Source: Maratus speciosus (taxonomy: Eukaryota > Arthropoda > Arachnida > Araneae > Salticidae). From it: a stretch of DNA of 64,000 nt. The stretch covers positions 593,143,038 to 593,207,037 of the forward strand of contig OZ010786.1 of the NCBI GenBank assembly GCA_963932465.1, written 5' to 3'. The notes below the pieces were generated by a model. The model ran no database searches. It saw nothing but the letters and a program-made list of their open reading frames with translations, and was not told the DNA's origin. A program made the position numbers and the translations under genes. Of the stretch, positions 1 to 10,976 are shown piece by piece. Each line of letters opens with the position of its first letter. Position 1 is the stretch's first letter.

Positions 1-719
1 ATTACTTTATATACATGGTGGCATTAAACGTGTTAATGACATGTTAGACAACACGAATATAACTGTATAAAAAAGTTGGTGTTATTCGAGTAATATAAAT
101 TAAAAAAAGCACAGCATACCGGCAACTTTTATGACAACGCCAGGTCATTAGAGAATTAACCTTAATAAGGGACCTGTTTAATTACTTTATATCATTTTTT
201 CGAAACTATAAATATCGTGATAGTTTTCTTTCGTAAATGATTTAGACATACACAATAAATTTGTTTTGTAAATGTTGGAAAAGTCCATGTTGAAATTAAC
301 CGCATGGGTTATTGTCTAGAAATAGTGATAGAGAAAATACTGATCACGACGACTCATCGTAGCGTATTCAATATTCCTTTGTTTTGTGCAAAGAAACAAG
401 TTTTTCGTTTTTCTTTACATGTGCATAATAAAATCGTTTCTTTACTCTTTCTTCAGAGTTCCAAGTTCTTGAATGAGAAATAATGTGACAAGACAAGACA
501 TTCTTCTGAAAGGAAATCCCCTTCTAGAAGAAGATGAAGCAAAGAAAAAGATACTTGGAGAGTTGTTGTCAGATGGCTTTTATACTGTCGAAAGCTTTAC
601 TTATCACAAGTATTAAAGATATTCTAGTCAATAAAAGTGGACAGCTGAGAAATCAATATTATGTAAAATTAAATTTGACTTACACGCATTTCCGAAAGAT
701 ATCTTTTAGAAACACGATA
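1..719. other. AT-rich stretch with no recognised feature
   Basis: I see no gene, RNA or clear repeat boundary here. A 65-codon open frame at 534-731 has no recognisable motif and runs into the next TTAA element, so it is treated as chance. Confidence 0.5.
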
Positions 720-915
720 TTAACCCCTTAACTTACGGTTTAAAAATTCGAATTGCTCATTGATACCACTTTTCTGAAAAAGAAATGATCACCTTATTTA
801 ATAAGAGGCAAAATGATACCATAATAAAGCCAATTACGCTATTTTATAATACTGTTGGGAATCTAACAATCTGAATAAAAGAGACAGCCGTGAATATCAC
901 GGGAGCGAGAATTAA
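720..915. mobile_element. TTAA-flanked MITE (family with TTCTCGCTCCCG end)
   Basis: The element lies between TTAA at 720-723 (a second TTAA at 728-731) and TTAA at 912-915. The right end reads CACGGGAGCGAGAATTAA, and the same terminus appears at 38905 and 29870. TTAA target sites are the hallmark of piggyBac-type transposition. The interior carries an ACCACTTTTCTGAAA-like block and an inverted AATCTGAAT block also found in other MITEs of the window. No coding capacity is seen, so it is non-autonomous. The left end is diverged (TTAACTTACGG), so that boundary is less certain. Confidence 0.55.
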
Positions 916-3746
916 TGATGAAGTAAAGAAAACCTAATTATTATTACTCGAAATATCGATTTATTGTTTTAGGTTTTCACAATCTTTAGAAAGTCAATAA
1001 ATTTAACTATTGGTTATTTAGTAAAGCTTATCCTAAGGGGGGAATAAAATAAAAAAGTATTTGTATAAAAGACAGTATAGAGAAGAAATAATTTAACTAT
1101 TGCATGGGTGGTGGTATGTTTATGAAGCCACTTAATTTTAATACCCAAATTCCACAATGGCATCAGAATTTTTGTATAAAATTTTCAATTTATGTATGTC
1201 CAATGTACTCTTTTTTTTAATTCCATATAAATATGTTCGTAAATTCCCGCGTAATTTATTCATTTTTATTTTATGCCTAAGTGGAGCAAGATCACCAGAT
1301 CACTAGGATATGGTGTAGACCAGCTTTGCCCCTGAAATGGTTAAAATATAATCAGCTACGTTTACTGAAAATTGTACATAATGATGCAATGCACGTGTAA
1401 CTCCACTAGTGTTTCTAGATATCATCTCAAAAGTTATACTTAATTTAAAAACATAAGAAAACTTTAAAAAAACTTGCTTTATTTTGCCGAAAATAATCTA
1501 AAAGCTATGATAAAAATCTGTAATACTATCTATTTTGTAAAAGCTTTCTTCTTTTTTTTCAAGTGTATAGCATTTATTACATTCCTAACACATGTTTTAA
1601 GGAAAATATTTAACACAAGATTTGTATCTGTGAGTATTATTAGTGACGAAACTGAAGTGACGAAGCTAAATTTCACATTGGGAAAGGTAATAAATTAGCG
1701 CCTCTTCTCCCACGAGTATCTTTAGAAGAATATCTCGATAAATAATGCCCTGTAAATGATCTGTAGATTGTATATACATGGTATCTCAGCTCAGCGGTTA
1801 CAAAGTTTCAGGAGAGATAAAGTACATCTAGACGGTGTGAAATCACATAACAATGCATGTTCGGAAACAATTTCCTGGCGCGGTAGTTACGGCACAAAGC
1901 CGAAGAAAGAAAGGATACGAAAAGTGTACCAAAACATCTTTATTAATCTTAGTGCACCACAAAACTAAAAAATAAGAAAAAAACTTAAGACAGCGTAGTC
2001 ATCAAAGATGGTGTTTGAAATTACGACCCCGGGCCTTAGGATGCAGGCCTGACAACTCTGGCGTCTAATCTAATGGAAAATCTATTGTTCTCGAAAATAA
2101 AGAGCGTGTCTCAGACTTCCCTAGCAGCAGCCACGATGTGTGCAACAAGTTTATCAGAACTTTCCACCATTGTCCCAGCATTTTTTCTAACCTTAGAATA
2201 ACAAACATGTTGTCTCACCATCTTCGTGTCCCTCCTTTCTTATGTTTTGTGTCACCACTACCGTGCCAGGAAAGCGACCATGCATTGCTATGTGATTTCT
2301 CGTCGTCCCGTCGCGTCGTTCCGTACTTTATCTCTCTGGAAACCCTGTAACCACTGCGAGGGTTCGTACGCTTCAAGGACATTCAAGCCCCTTATATCAG
2401 AATTTCGTAAAATAATATTTGCCTTATTTAAAGAAAAGCATATTATAATATATTTTCAGATATTCCGAACCAGTACTTTAGGAGATATCTAGTACTAAAA
2501 CACATAAGCTCCCCTAAATCCCTTGATGCGTACGTATCCTGGCTGTGATGAAACACGCTGCTATTTACTATTTTAAAAGTTAGTATTTTAAGTTGCGACA
2601 AACTAAAAAAGCATTTTAAAATATTGAAAGTTAGAAGAAAAATTTAAAATGGATTCTCTCATAGTTTTAACATTATCTTAGTAGATTCGTCACATAACTA
2701 GTGTAGTCTCTTAATCGCAATTAGTCCCATTTCATTATCTTTAGAATTTCGTAAAATGTCCATTTGTTATAAAATATGCTGATTAATTCCTACTGAAAAT
2801 TATTATATTATTTGTAACGATGTAATATAGTTCCTGTGCAAGCACTCGGTGACCGATGCTTAACATCGAAACACTTTATTAAAACAATTCACATGTACAA
2901 ATAAAACCTCTTCACACTTTAAAATACGTCACACTACAAATGAAATGGACATTCTTGTATATATCAATCTCCACCGCATATCTAAATTTTATCACTTCAA
3001 CACAGTTAAAAAAAAACATAACATGTCCTCCCATCCTCTTCGAAAAGCCAACATCTTCATCTCTCCACAGATCAGTTCCCAACGCTTCACTTCATCTCTT
3101 TTTAAGTATCGAACTTTTTCTGAAACACACCAGCACGGTTAATTCAGTCTCCAAACCTAGGCGACAATTGATGGACAATTCTAGGCGTGGACAAACGCTG
3201 GGCAAAAGCTAGTCTTGCAACTTACGAGATCGGAAAGGTTTTGCGGGTTTCTTCAGTCGTTACATTACATTATGTGTTAATTTAAGAACTGCACATTCAT
3301 AATAATAACGTCGTAAGTATTTAATACTGAATAAAATCTTTGGACACACGCAGACAAAAAAAATATTTTTAACTGTTTGCAAAATCCAATTTGTAGCGTT
3401 TCAACTTTCCTATTCGGAAGTAAAGTTAGGGGAATTCTTCTGCCCAAAAATTCTTTTAACGTGTATTACAATCTGTATGAAAGAAAAATATTTAGAGATT
3501 TATCGGATTGCGGAAGATTTTACACATGACAGACATTTTAATTCTTTTGTTCTGGAGAAATACTCTGTAAAGGAACTTAATACTATCTGAATTGCAGTTG
3601 AAAGATTTGAAATGATAATAATGTATTATATCCCCTTATTTGGATTGTGAGAAATAATTTACAAGAAAATGATTCTATTTTGTTCTAGAGAAATACTGTG
3701 CAAATTCTATCGGATCTGCGATTGACAAATTTGAAATTATAAGATA
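916..3746. other. AT-rich non-coding stretch, nothing firmly recognised
   Basis: The open frames here (60-90 codons, for example 2138-2350, 2226-2492 and 2940-3212) have low-complexity or unrecognisable products, overlap one another in different frames and show no splice-site context that I trust. A slightly GC-richer patch at about 2020-2350 could be an old repeat fragment. I cannot name it. Confidence 0.4.
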
Positions 3747-3899
3747 TTGGGTCTTTCGGAAAGTCGTATCCGTTTGGGAAAATTCTATCATTTAATTATT
3801 AAACATTGATTCCGATATCCAATGTCTAATAATTACCTTGCAGAATTTTCCGTTACGAATTGATTTCCCAAAACGGACATGACTTTCCGAACGACCCAA
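3747..3899. mobile_element. mariner-type MITE with TA target duplication
   Basis: This is a 153-bp element with terminal inverted repeats of about 30 bp: left TTGGGTCTTTCGGAAAGTC, right GACTTTCCGAACGACCCAA. It is flanked by TA on both sides (3745-3746 and 3900-3901), as expected for the Tc1/mariner superfamily. The short interior holds a second inverted repeat (AATTATTAAACATTG / CAATGTCTAATAATTA), so the whole element can fold into a hairpin. It has no coding capacity. Confidence 0.8.
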
Positions 3900-4223
3900 T
3901 AGTATAGCATATAGTAAATCACATATAAACTAAATAATTTTAAATGGAGAAGACTATATACATTTTTATATATATCTTTATTTTTTTTTTATCGGTAAAC
4001 TTATGATGTAAAATGTTAAAAAAAATTCCAATCGTAATATTTTTGCTGTCATTATGGCTTTTAAACAGATTATTTTAAGAAAGGAGAAAATTATATTCCG
4101 CACAACTTTCATTTTAATTCATTGTTACTTCGATTTCTGGAATAAAAAAAATGTGACAAGAAAATCTTTTGAAAAGGAAATCCTTTCTTAGCTATGTCAA
4201 AAGCTGGATAATATATATATATA

Positions 4224-4412
4224 CAGTGGTGTAGTCGTAAAAAAAAACAGAAGGTATACTCTCTAAGCAGAGGGTATACGCTCAAATCCGACCGTATACC
4301 CTAGAGTGTATTTACTATAGATTTTTTGAGAAACAGAGGGTATACGGTGTTCCTTAAAAAAATCCAGAGGGTATACGGCGTATACCCCCGTATACCCTCC
4401 ACTACATCCCTG
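4224..4412. mobile_element. hAT-like MITE with internal GAGGGTATACG repeats
   Basis: The ends are CAGTGGTGTAG and CTACATCCCTG, an imperfect inverted repeat of hAT type. Eight bases, TATATATA, flank both sides (4216-4223 and 4413-4420). That is consistent with an 8-bp hAT duplication but only weak proof in a TA-rich site. The interior carries the phrase GAGGGTATACG several times in both orientations. There is no reading frame of note. Confidence 0.6.
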
Positions 4413-4881
4413 TATATATATAGATTCGTCTTACCAGACGATTTTTGTTTGTCAAAATCATTACATATCAGAAATATTCTAAAATGGCTGTCTATTATGC
4501 ATCTTGGCCAAATATTTTGGACAGACAGATTATACTGAAAGAGGAATTTGATCTTATAAAGTTTATATAATTTTATATATAATTTTAATCTATCCTCAGA
4601 TAGGCATACTTTACTATGTAGTATTATTATGCGTTTGAAATTATGCGTAGTATGACTTAGAATATCGGAATTTTTTTAATTTCAAAATGATACATCTTAC
4701 AGAAACTTTATATGTCGTTCTATGGAATGCGATTTCAGAAAATGCAAATGACACGTGTAGTAGATTAAAGATTAGGGAGATTAAAATTATATATTAGGTA
4801 AAAATCATTTGGTGCATAATATTGAAGGACAAATGTGTACATTTATATAAGAAGTAGTAAAACAACGTTTCGAATTTGAGA

Positions 4882-4985
4882 TACATATACATCACGCAAA
4901 AATTCAAATGTAGTGGGTTTGACGTATATATGCGTCGTGCAAAATTCCTAATGTAGTGAATTTGATGTATATGTACGTCATCACC
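4882..4985. repeat. two-copy tandem duplication of about 50 bp
   Basis: Two adjacent diverged copies share the pattern ATAYATC/GTCGTGCAAAATTC..AATGTAGTG..TTTGA. This is a minor local duplication with no coding meaning. The minus-strand open frame 4794-5033 crosses it and is rejected as a gene. Confidence 0.45.
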
Positions 4986-5013
4986 AATTCCAATTGAGCT
5001 AATTTTTGTTAAT

Positions 5014-5143
5014 TCAGATTGGTTGACTCCCACCGCTTTTTTGAAGTAGAAATATTTGATGACAGATTAAATAATGAAATAATAACCCGAATTATACTCT
5101 TTCAAAAAAGTTATTCGAATCAAGCAATCTGAATTTTTTTTAA
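5014..5143. mobile_element. possible degenerate MITE core
   Basis: Inverted termini AATTCAGATTGGTTGACTCC and ATTCGAATCAAGCAATCTGAA enclose about 100 bp of AT-rich DNA with ACCGCTTTTTTGAA and TTCAAAAAAGTTAT blocks. The same blocks occur inside the hAT-type MITEs at 12968, 13201 and 23012, so this is probably a decayed relative. No target duplication is visible. Confidence 0.35.
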
Positions 5144-5797
5144 ATGCAATTTAACAAATTACAACGACCATTTGGAAAATGATTTTTTCAAAGACTGAAA
5201 TTTAAGACATAAAAAATAGCACGGAGTTGATCATACATTACGTACGCCATGAATTAAACATTAATAGTGTTATTACACGTAAAAATTGCAAACAACAAAA
5301 ATCGCCTGCGACTCGTACGTATTATCCTTCTGAAACCTTACGTATTATCCAAGCATTTCATTGGCAGTTCTGAAAAAGGCTTTTCCATCGTCAGATTTCG
5401 AAATCTGACGGCCAATTTTAAATTAAATTCATTTCTTAAACTTCCAAACATCCCACAATATTACTTTTTATATCGTGGTATAGAGAAAAAAATGTACTTT
5501 TAAATGCAATTTGTTTGAAAGCTGTATCCCAATTTGTTTCTGAGTTATTAATTTTTTTTGTAGTTTTTATTTCTTTTTTGTCATAGTGGCAACACTCTCT
5601 TGTCAATCGCTGTTGAAAGTAAAGGGAAATACAGATTACTGTATAGACCAATCAGAAAACGAATAAAATGATGATTAAACCAATAAAAACCTTCAGATAT
5701 GCTTTTGATTTCCTACCCTGACGAGGACAATAACCATTTTTCCAAATGGTTAAAAAATTACCCAACTGACAACACATTACGCTCTCAGAAGATTTTT

Positions 5798-6561
5798 TTA
5801 AGGGGTCAGGTAACCTTTGAACCAATAAAGTACATGGAAAAGTAACCTCTGTAAAAATTGCAGTCATTTTTTAATTAATTAACTTTTAATTATAAAATTG
5901 AAAACACGTATTAGGAACGATTTATTTTATCAATCAAAGTGTTTAGAAAAGGCATGCTCATATATAGTTTCTTTAAATTTATTTTTAAAGATAATACAAT
6001 TTTTACGAAAGAATTATTCTTGCATGCATTGCGCGCATGATTTTTCCCATTTGAATGGCCGAAACAAGCCAAGATTTTTTTAATGAGTACAGATATAAAG
6101 TGTTTTCAAAATGACCTACAATGAAAAAAATAAAACTTGTAGATCCCGAGATTTTTTTTTTTTTTTTTTTTTCTAGTAATTTGAAATATCGAGATTTTTT
6201 TTAATACAAAAGTAGCCGTGAATTCTAAACTTGTTATTTGAGAAACATAATAATAGGTCATTTTGTGCGTCTGTACGTTTAATATATCCACCAAAAATTT
6301 CGTGAAATTCTAGGCAACCGTTTTTCAGAAATCGTGCGCGCAATGATCAAAATCGCTGTTTTGAGAAAATTGGCTTTAAAAATTGAAAAACCCGTTGATC
6401 ATATAGCAAAAGCTCAAAGTGTTTAAGACATAACTTCTCTTCTAATGCGAATTTTTGTATGGGGGTTTGCTTTTAAATGTTCCCAAAGAACCATATTTAA
6501 TTATAAGCTATTTTTAAAAAATTCGATTTTTGGACGCTTCAAAGGTTACCTGACCCCTTAA
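5798..6561. mobile_element. TTAA-flanked piggyBac-type non-autonomous element
   Basis: A 764-bp element starts and ends with an inverted repeat of more than 20 bp: left TTAAGGGGTCAGGTAACCTT, right AAGGTTACCTGACCCCTTAA. The TTAA tetranucleotides sit exactly at both outer edges (5798-5801 and 6558-6561). Perfect TIRs plus TTAA indicate a piggyBac-like transposon. No transposase motif is seen in any frame; the interior is A/T-tract rich (T run near 6150-6171), so it depends on a transposase in trans. The near-identity of the TIRs suggests it is younger than most MITEs around it. Confidence 0.8.
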
Positions 6562-6683
6562 ATTAATTACTGGCTTGACAGGTCAAAATTTATACTAAAC
6601 CTTAAATACTGTTCAATTGTTTTACACTAATAAAAAAGATTATATTTACTCTAATATAATTATTTTTCTGTGTAATCACTATT

Positions 6684-7070
6684 TGCTTATGGATAGACAC
6701 TAAGTCTTCAACCTGTAATATTCAAAATATAAAAACACTGGAAGTTGACATAAAAATAATATAAAGGGGCGTTAATATTTCTACGCATTATAACAAGACT
6801 GTAAATTATAAATATGTCTAGAAATATTAACGCTCCTTATATCATGTAGCAATTAATGCAATTTTCAATTTCCAATGTTTAAAAGAAAAAACAAGAGCAA
6901 TTTAAATCTTTATTTTGATTCATTTAAAAATTACAAACCAAAATCAAAAAGAAACTTCCAGGATATACATTATGCTGAAATTTGTCATTTTACTTTTTGT
7001 CATATACGTAAGTAAACAGCTTTATATTTTTAATATTACAGGTTGAAGATTTAGTGCCTATTCATTAGTA
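6684..7070. mobile_element. inverted-repeat element with a nested second palindrome
   Basis: The left arm (6685-6731) reads GGATAGACACTAAGTCTTCA and on to ACCTGTAATATTC. The right arm (7022-7070) is its diverged reverse complement. Inside, 6760-6783 and 6819-6845 form another inverted repeat (GGGGCGTTAATATTTCT / AGAAATATTAACGCTCC). The structure is that of a foldback MITE, but flanking duplications are not evident and the superfamily is unknown. Confidence 0.55.
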
Positions 7071-7262
7071 AAATGCTTACGCTCCTTGTAATTTCCCAGG
7101 AGTCTGGAACCAGGATTTCAGATAGGAAAAAATTCTATTTAACCCTTTGTGACACAACAACTCCGATTTGAAAAGTATTTTATTAGACGTTAGTATATAT
7201 ATCATTTTAAGCCTTCAAAATATAATTTAAAATATTTAGATCATAAAAAATGACATAAAATG

Positions 7263-7430
7263 TCAGGCATAGGAGCGCTCCGAAACAAACGACCGATTCC
7301 ACCACTAAATTTTAATTGTATTCTTTACTTTACTAAATTTCAAAATTTCTGTCATTAAATAATGCGAGAAATACTATTGAAACTTAGTCGTAGTAATCGA
7401 TGATTTTGGTCGGAGCGCTGTCATTCCTGA
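7263..7430. mobile_element. short TIR MITE (GGAGCGCTCCGA ends)
   Basis: The left terminus TCAGGCATAGGAGCGCTCCG is mirrored by the right terminus CGGAGCGCTGTCATTCCTGA, an imperfect 20-bp TIR. The interior carries CCACCACTAAATTTT and CATTAAATAATGCGAG blocks resembling the shared MITE core described in the findings. No clear target duplication was found. Confidence 0.55.
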
Positions 7431-7484
7431 AATGTACATTTTCCAAATGTGCAATCAAAAGAAAATTACATACTTTTCATAAAA

Positions 7485-8180
7485 TATTTTATAATCTATG
7501 CTCGAAGTAGGTTTTTTTTTTTTTTTTTTTGTTTTTGTTCTCGTTTGGAAAATATCGCGAATTATTATCAATCTAAACTAAGACTGAAAATTAATTTATA
7601 ATAAAAACTCTTTAGGTAATAGACTTTCGTAAAAGGGCGATATTTAGAATAATGACATATTTATACTTTTGTTTCATTGGTTTTTTTTAAAAATATATAT
7701 TTTTTTGTATTTTATAATCTATGCTGGGCGGATGATTTTTCTTTCTAGTTTTAAATATATTGCGATTTATTATCAGTCTAAAATAAGGCTTAAAATCAAT
7801 TCCTTCGAAATATACTCTAAATAATGGAGTATGCCTTCATAAATGGACAATAGTTAATGTCCATTTAAAGTAATATTTTTTTTTACTTTTGAAAGGTGTA
7901 CTAAATTAAGTAAAGTATGTCCAGGACAGCAGACGAACCTCAGCCGAGCTATTTTAGATGACTCGTTTTATTCATACAGATGTCCTCATATAATAACTGT
8001 ATTAGAAATTAAACGTCTGTATTTTTAACCCCTTGTGTTTCTTTTTTTCTGACACAATAAATTAAAAATAAGGATCCGATACCATTTTTTTTTTACTAAA
8101 ATATTTGGCTTTGTACAATCGAAAAAGGTATGCCATTTAACAAACAAAAGATTGCATTTAAAATTAATTTGTATCTAAAA
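7485..8180. repeat. local tandem/segmental duplication, uninterrupted copy
   Basis: The phrase TTTTATAATCTATGCT recurs at about 7487 and 7713. The segment from about 7800 to 8130 (ending ACTAAAATATTTGGCTTTG) is repeated as 8341-8475 plus 10081-10290, where the second copy is split by a hAT-like element. The two copies share long identifiable strings such as CCAGGACAGCAGACGAACCT and CTGACACAATAAATTAAAAA. No coding sequence is seen. Confidence 0.65.
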
Positions 8181-8340
8181 GCTGTTAGTATCGAAGATAG
8201 CAAACTCATTTTGACCGAGCGGCAACTCGGCCAAAACAGTTAATGGGTTAATACTGATATATGTCAAGATTATATGAGTTATATTTAGTGATACCAGGTT
8301 TTTCCGCTTAAATCGAAGTATCCAAGTGCTCTGGGCACCA

Positions 8341-8475
8341 GTATTTTAAAGTAATTTTCTTCGACTTATCATAAATGGTCAATATCTAGAATAATAACGC
8401 ATTTAAATTTTATTTCATTATTTTTTAAGAATAATTTTTTTTCACTATTGAAAGGTGTACTAACATTAACCAAAG
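8341..8475. repeat. left part of interrupted duplication copy
   Basis: The sequence ending GAAAGGTGTACTAACATT matches GAAAGGTGTACTAAATT near 7894. It continues, after the 8476-10080 insertion, at 10081. The start near 8326 (CACCAGTATTTTAAAGTAAT) also matches the MITE at 57548, so part of this stretch may belong to another element. Confidence 0.55.
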
Positions 8476-10080
8476 TAGGGATGCACAACCTGTGGCCCGC
8501 GGGCCAAAAGTGTCCCGCGATGGTTTAACGTATGGCCCGTGAAGCTCGTCAATTTACAACTTGAAAAAATTGCAATTTTTGCCCATAGGCCGCAGGAAAA
8601 AATCGCGAATTTCTTCAATTTGCCGCGGGAAATTTGTAAATTTCATCAGTCAGATAAAAATCGTAAATTTCGTTGATCCGGGGCAGAAAAATCGCTAATT
8701 TCGTTGAACGGGTGCGAAAAAATAGCGAATTTTGTCAAGCACACGCAGAAAATTGCAAATTTCGTTGATCGGGAATGGTAAATTCGGAAATTTTGTTCAT
8801 GAGGCGCGGAAATAATCGCAAATTTTGCCGATCGGGCATGGGAAAATCGCGAGTTTTGTCGATCGGTTTCGGAAAAATCGCGAATTTTGTCGATCAGGCG
8901 CTTAAAAAATCGCAAATTTTGTTGATCGGCTGCAAAATATCGCGAATTTCGTCAATTTACAGGGGGGGAAATTGCAAATTTCGTCAGTCAATTAAGATTC
9001 GTGAATTTCGTGGATCGGGTGCAGAAAAATCGCGAATTTTGCAGATTAAGAGCGAGAAATCTCAAATTTTGTTGTCGCCTGCGGAAAAATCGCGTGCTTG
9101 GTATGTTTATCGCGAGAAAAAATCATGAATTTCGTCAATTTGTCGCGGGAAAAAATTGCAAGTTTCTTCAGAGTCAGTGAAGGATCGCAAATTTCGGTGA
9201 TTGGGCGCGGAAAAATTGTTTTGTCGATCAGGCTCCGAAAAATCCCGAATTTCGTTCGTCGCGCGTGAAAGAATGGCGAATTTTGTTGATTAGGCGGGGG
9301 GAAAATCGCGAATTTGGTTGACCATGCACGGAAAAATCGCAAATTTGGTTGACTGGGCACGAAAAATCACGAATTTTGTCGATGATGCGCGAAACAATTG
9401 AAATTTTCGTCGATAGGCTGCGGAAAAATCTTGAGTTTCGTCAGTTTATCGCGAGAAAAAATAGCAAATTTCGTAAATTTTCCGCGTCTAAAATCTGCAG
9501 ATTTCGTCAGAGTTAGTTAAGAATCACGAATTTCGTTGATCAGGCATGGAAAAAGCGCAAACTTCTTCTAACAGAGGCAGAAAAATCGCAAACTTCGTTG
9601 TTCGGGCACGAAAAAATCCCGAATTTTGCTGATTGGGCTTGGAAATAGCTCAAATTTCGTTGATCGGCTTCCCCCCCCCCCTTCATTCATGAAGTTCGAT
9701 TTTTTTTCGGCACTAGCTACTTTCATACCTATGTTTGTTTTTTAGCACTTTTAATAAAATTAAATTTACTTCCCCAAACAAAGTCAAGGAATATTATCAC
9801 TCTTTGAAAATAATCCTTGCTATATCTCTGCTATATATACAAACGTAAACTGTTAATGTACCCTTGCCAGATGAATTGGATATATTGACTGGGTAGGAGA
9901 ACCTAGAGGGGTAAATCCCCCCCCCCCACACACACACCCTCTCAAACCATATTTTTCATCTGATTATAGCCCACAGATCACCTCCCCGAAATAGATTTCG
10001 ATCCGTGTTACTGATGTGGCCCTCGACAACCCAGACATTTTTGTAAGTGGCCCTTCGCTTAAAAAGGTTGTGCACCCCGA
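8476..10080. mobile_element. hAT-like non-autonomous transposon filled by a minisatellite
   Basis: The ends are TAGGGATGCACAACCTGTGG (left) and, reversed, TCGGGGTGCACAACCTTTTT (right). GTGGCCCGCGGGCC just inside the left end is typical of hAT elements of the Charlie/Ac group. Flanking octamers AACCAAAG (8468-8475) and AACTAACG (10081-10088) match at 6 of 8 bases, a decayed 8-bp target duplication. The nearby uninterrupted paralogue at about 7905 reads AAGTAAAGTATGTCC, as expected for the empty site. The interior is almost entirely a ~31-bp minisatellite, with no transposase. Open frames of 89-117 codons inside are products of that repeat. Confidence 0.75.
8580..9680. repeat. about 31-bp minisatellite, GC-richer than surroundings
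   Basis: About 35 diverged copies of a unit like GGAAAAATCGCGAATTTTGT followed by CGATCGGGCGC run head to tail. Variants replace CGCGAATTT with CGCAAATTT and TCGATCGG with TTGATCGG or TCAATTT. The array is CpG-rich in an AT-rich region. It lies wholly within the hAT-like element, so it expanded inside the transposon. The repeat period gives apparent open frames on both strands (8646-8915, 8775-9128, 9046-9360), which I reject as genes. Confidence 0.8.
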
Positions 10081-10300
10081 AACTAACGTATGCCCAGGAC
10101 AGCAGACGAACCTAAGATGGACTGTTTTAGATGACACTTTTAATTCATACAGATATCCTGATGTAATAACGGTGTATGAAATAAAATATCTATATTTTTA
10201 ACACCTTAACTCTTTCTTTTTTTCTGACACAATAAATTAAAAATAAAGACCGGGCACCACTTTTTTTTAACTAAAATGTTTGGCTTTGCACAGTCGGCCA
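10081..10300. repeat. right part of interrupted duplication copy
   Basis: This continues the duplication copy split by the hAT-like insertion. CCCAGGACAGCAGACGAACC and ATAAATTAAAAATAAAGACC match the uninterrupted copy near 7921-8075. The open frame at 10016-10201 runs from the transposon end into this repeat and is not a gene. Confidence 0.6.
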
Positions 10301-10495
10301 TTTTTTTCGGACCGTTTTTCGAATCGTTTTTTTTTACCATCGAAAATTTTTTCAGGGAAATCATGTTTTCTCTCTGGAAAAAATATCCATGTATTAATAT
10401 AGTTTCAATCGAAGTTGGATTTAATTAAGTTTCGTGTTTGCTCCACGTCGGTGGCTCATGGAAAATATTCCATCTTGTGCTGCGTTTGTAGCCTT

Positions 10496-10624
10496 GCCAA
10501 CCTATAATAGTGAGAAGTTCCAGGCTGGGTATCGTTCCGTGTGGTTTAGTCGGTAGAATGTCAGTGCGCTATACTGATTTCCCGGGTTCGAGTCCCGGTA
10601 TGGAATCCTTTTCACTAGGTTGGC
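10496..10624. repeat. inverted repeat framing a tRNA-like sequence
   Basis: GCCAACCTA at 10496-10504 is mirrored by TAGGTTGGC at 10616-10624. The match extends with indels (GCCAACC..TAGTGAGAA..GTTCC against its reversed partner). The arms sit directly outside the tRNA-like cloverleaf at 10535-10605. This could be a small foldback element carrying a tRNA-derived promoter, or a SINE head whose flanks are complementary. Confidence 0.55.
10535..10605 (+). tRNA. tRNA-like sequence, probably a pseudo-tRNA or SINE head
   Basis: The 71 nt fold into a full cloverleaf. The acceptor pairs TTCCGTG with TATGGAA (two G-U pairs), the D stem GTTT with GAAT, the anticodon stem TCAGT with ACTGA perfectly, and the T stem CCGGG with CCCGG around loop TTCGAGT. 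The B box GGTTCGAGTCC is consensus and the A box TGGTTTAGTCGG is near consensus, so polymerase III could recognise it. The anticodon position reads GCT (Ser), but base 33 is C instead of T and the variable loop is short, unlike real tRNA-Ser. A tRNA-derived retroelement or tRNA-mimic is therefore more likely than a functional tRNA. Confidence 0.6.
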
Positions 10625-10758
10625 CTTTGAGACTTTTAAGAAATTAATTTGAAATATAGTATGCAATGCGATGTTTCTCTCTAAAAAATTTCTATGTATT
10701 AATACGCTTTACGTTTCTCGAATAATATAATTATTTTTACTCCATGCAATACATGTTC

Positions 10759-10976
10759 TTAACCCTGTTCGTCGCGGAGTAAATCTGTTTGTAAAATGAT
10801 TAAATAATGGACTGACAACAAAATTTGTAAACGAATTTATTAGAAAATGAAAACTTGCTTATTTTCCCGTACTATATAAAAGAGAAAAAATAATTAAATA
10901 TTCTTGGAGCCATTTGTCAGTTTTGGAATTAAAATTAGGAGTCCTTTTTTGTGGACACTGCTTGCTAAAGGGTTAA
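10759..10976. mobile_element. TTAA-flanked MITE (family with relative at 43097)
   Basis: It is bounded by TTAACCCTGTTCGTCGCGG and a right end TGCTTGCTAAAGGGTTAA, with TTAA at 10759-10762 and 10973-10976. The interior (GATTAAATAATGGACTGACA, and GGAATTAAAATTAGGAGTCC) matches the element at 43097-43327. It is non-coding, and its TTAA target implies piggyBac-type mobilisation. Confidence 0.65.

Noticed and set aside
2138..2492. Two overlapping frames in a GC-richer patch as an exon
   Set aside because: They overlap in different frames, neither has family resemblance and no bounding splice signals are convincing.
8775..9128. 117-codon open frame (and opposite-strand frames 8646-8915, 9046-9360)
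   Set aside because: All are translations of the ~31-bp minisatellite, which stays open on both strands because of its period; no protein family resemblance.
10535..10605. Functional tRNA-Ser(GCT)
   Set aside because: The variable arm is short, base 33 is C and two acceptor pairs are G-U; enclosed in inverted repeats. More likely a tRNA-like or SINE-derived sequence.
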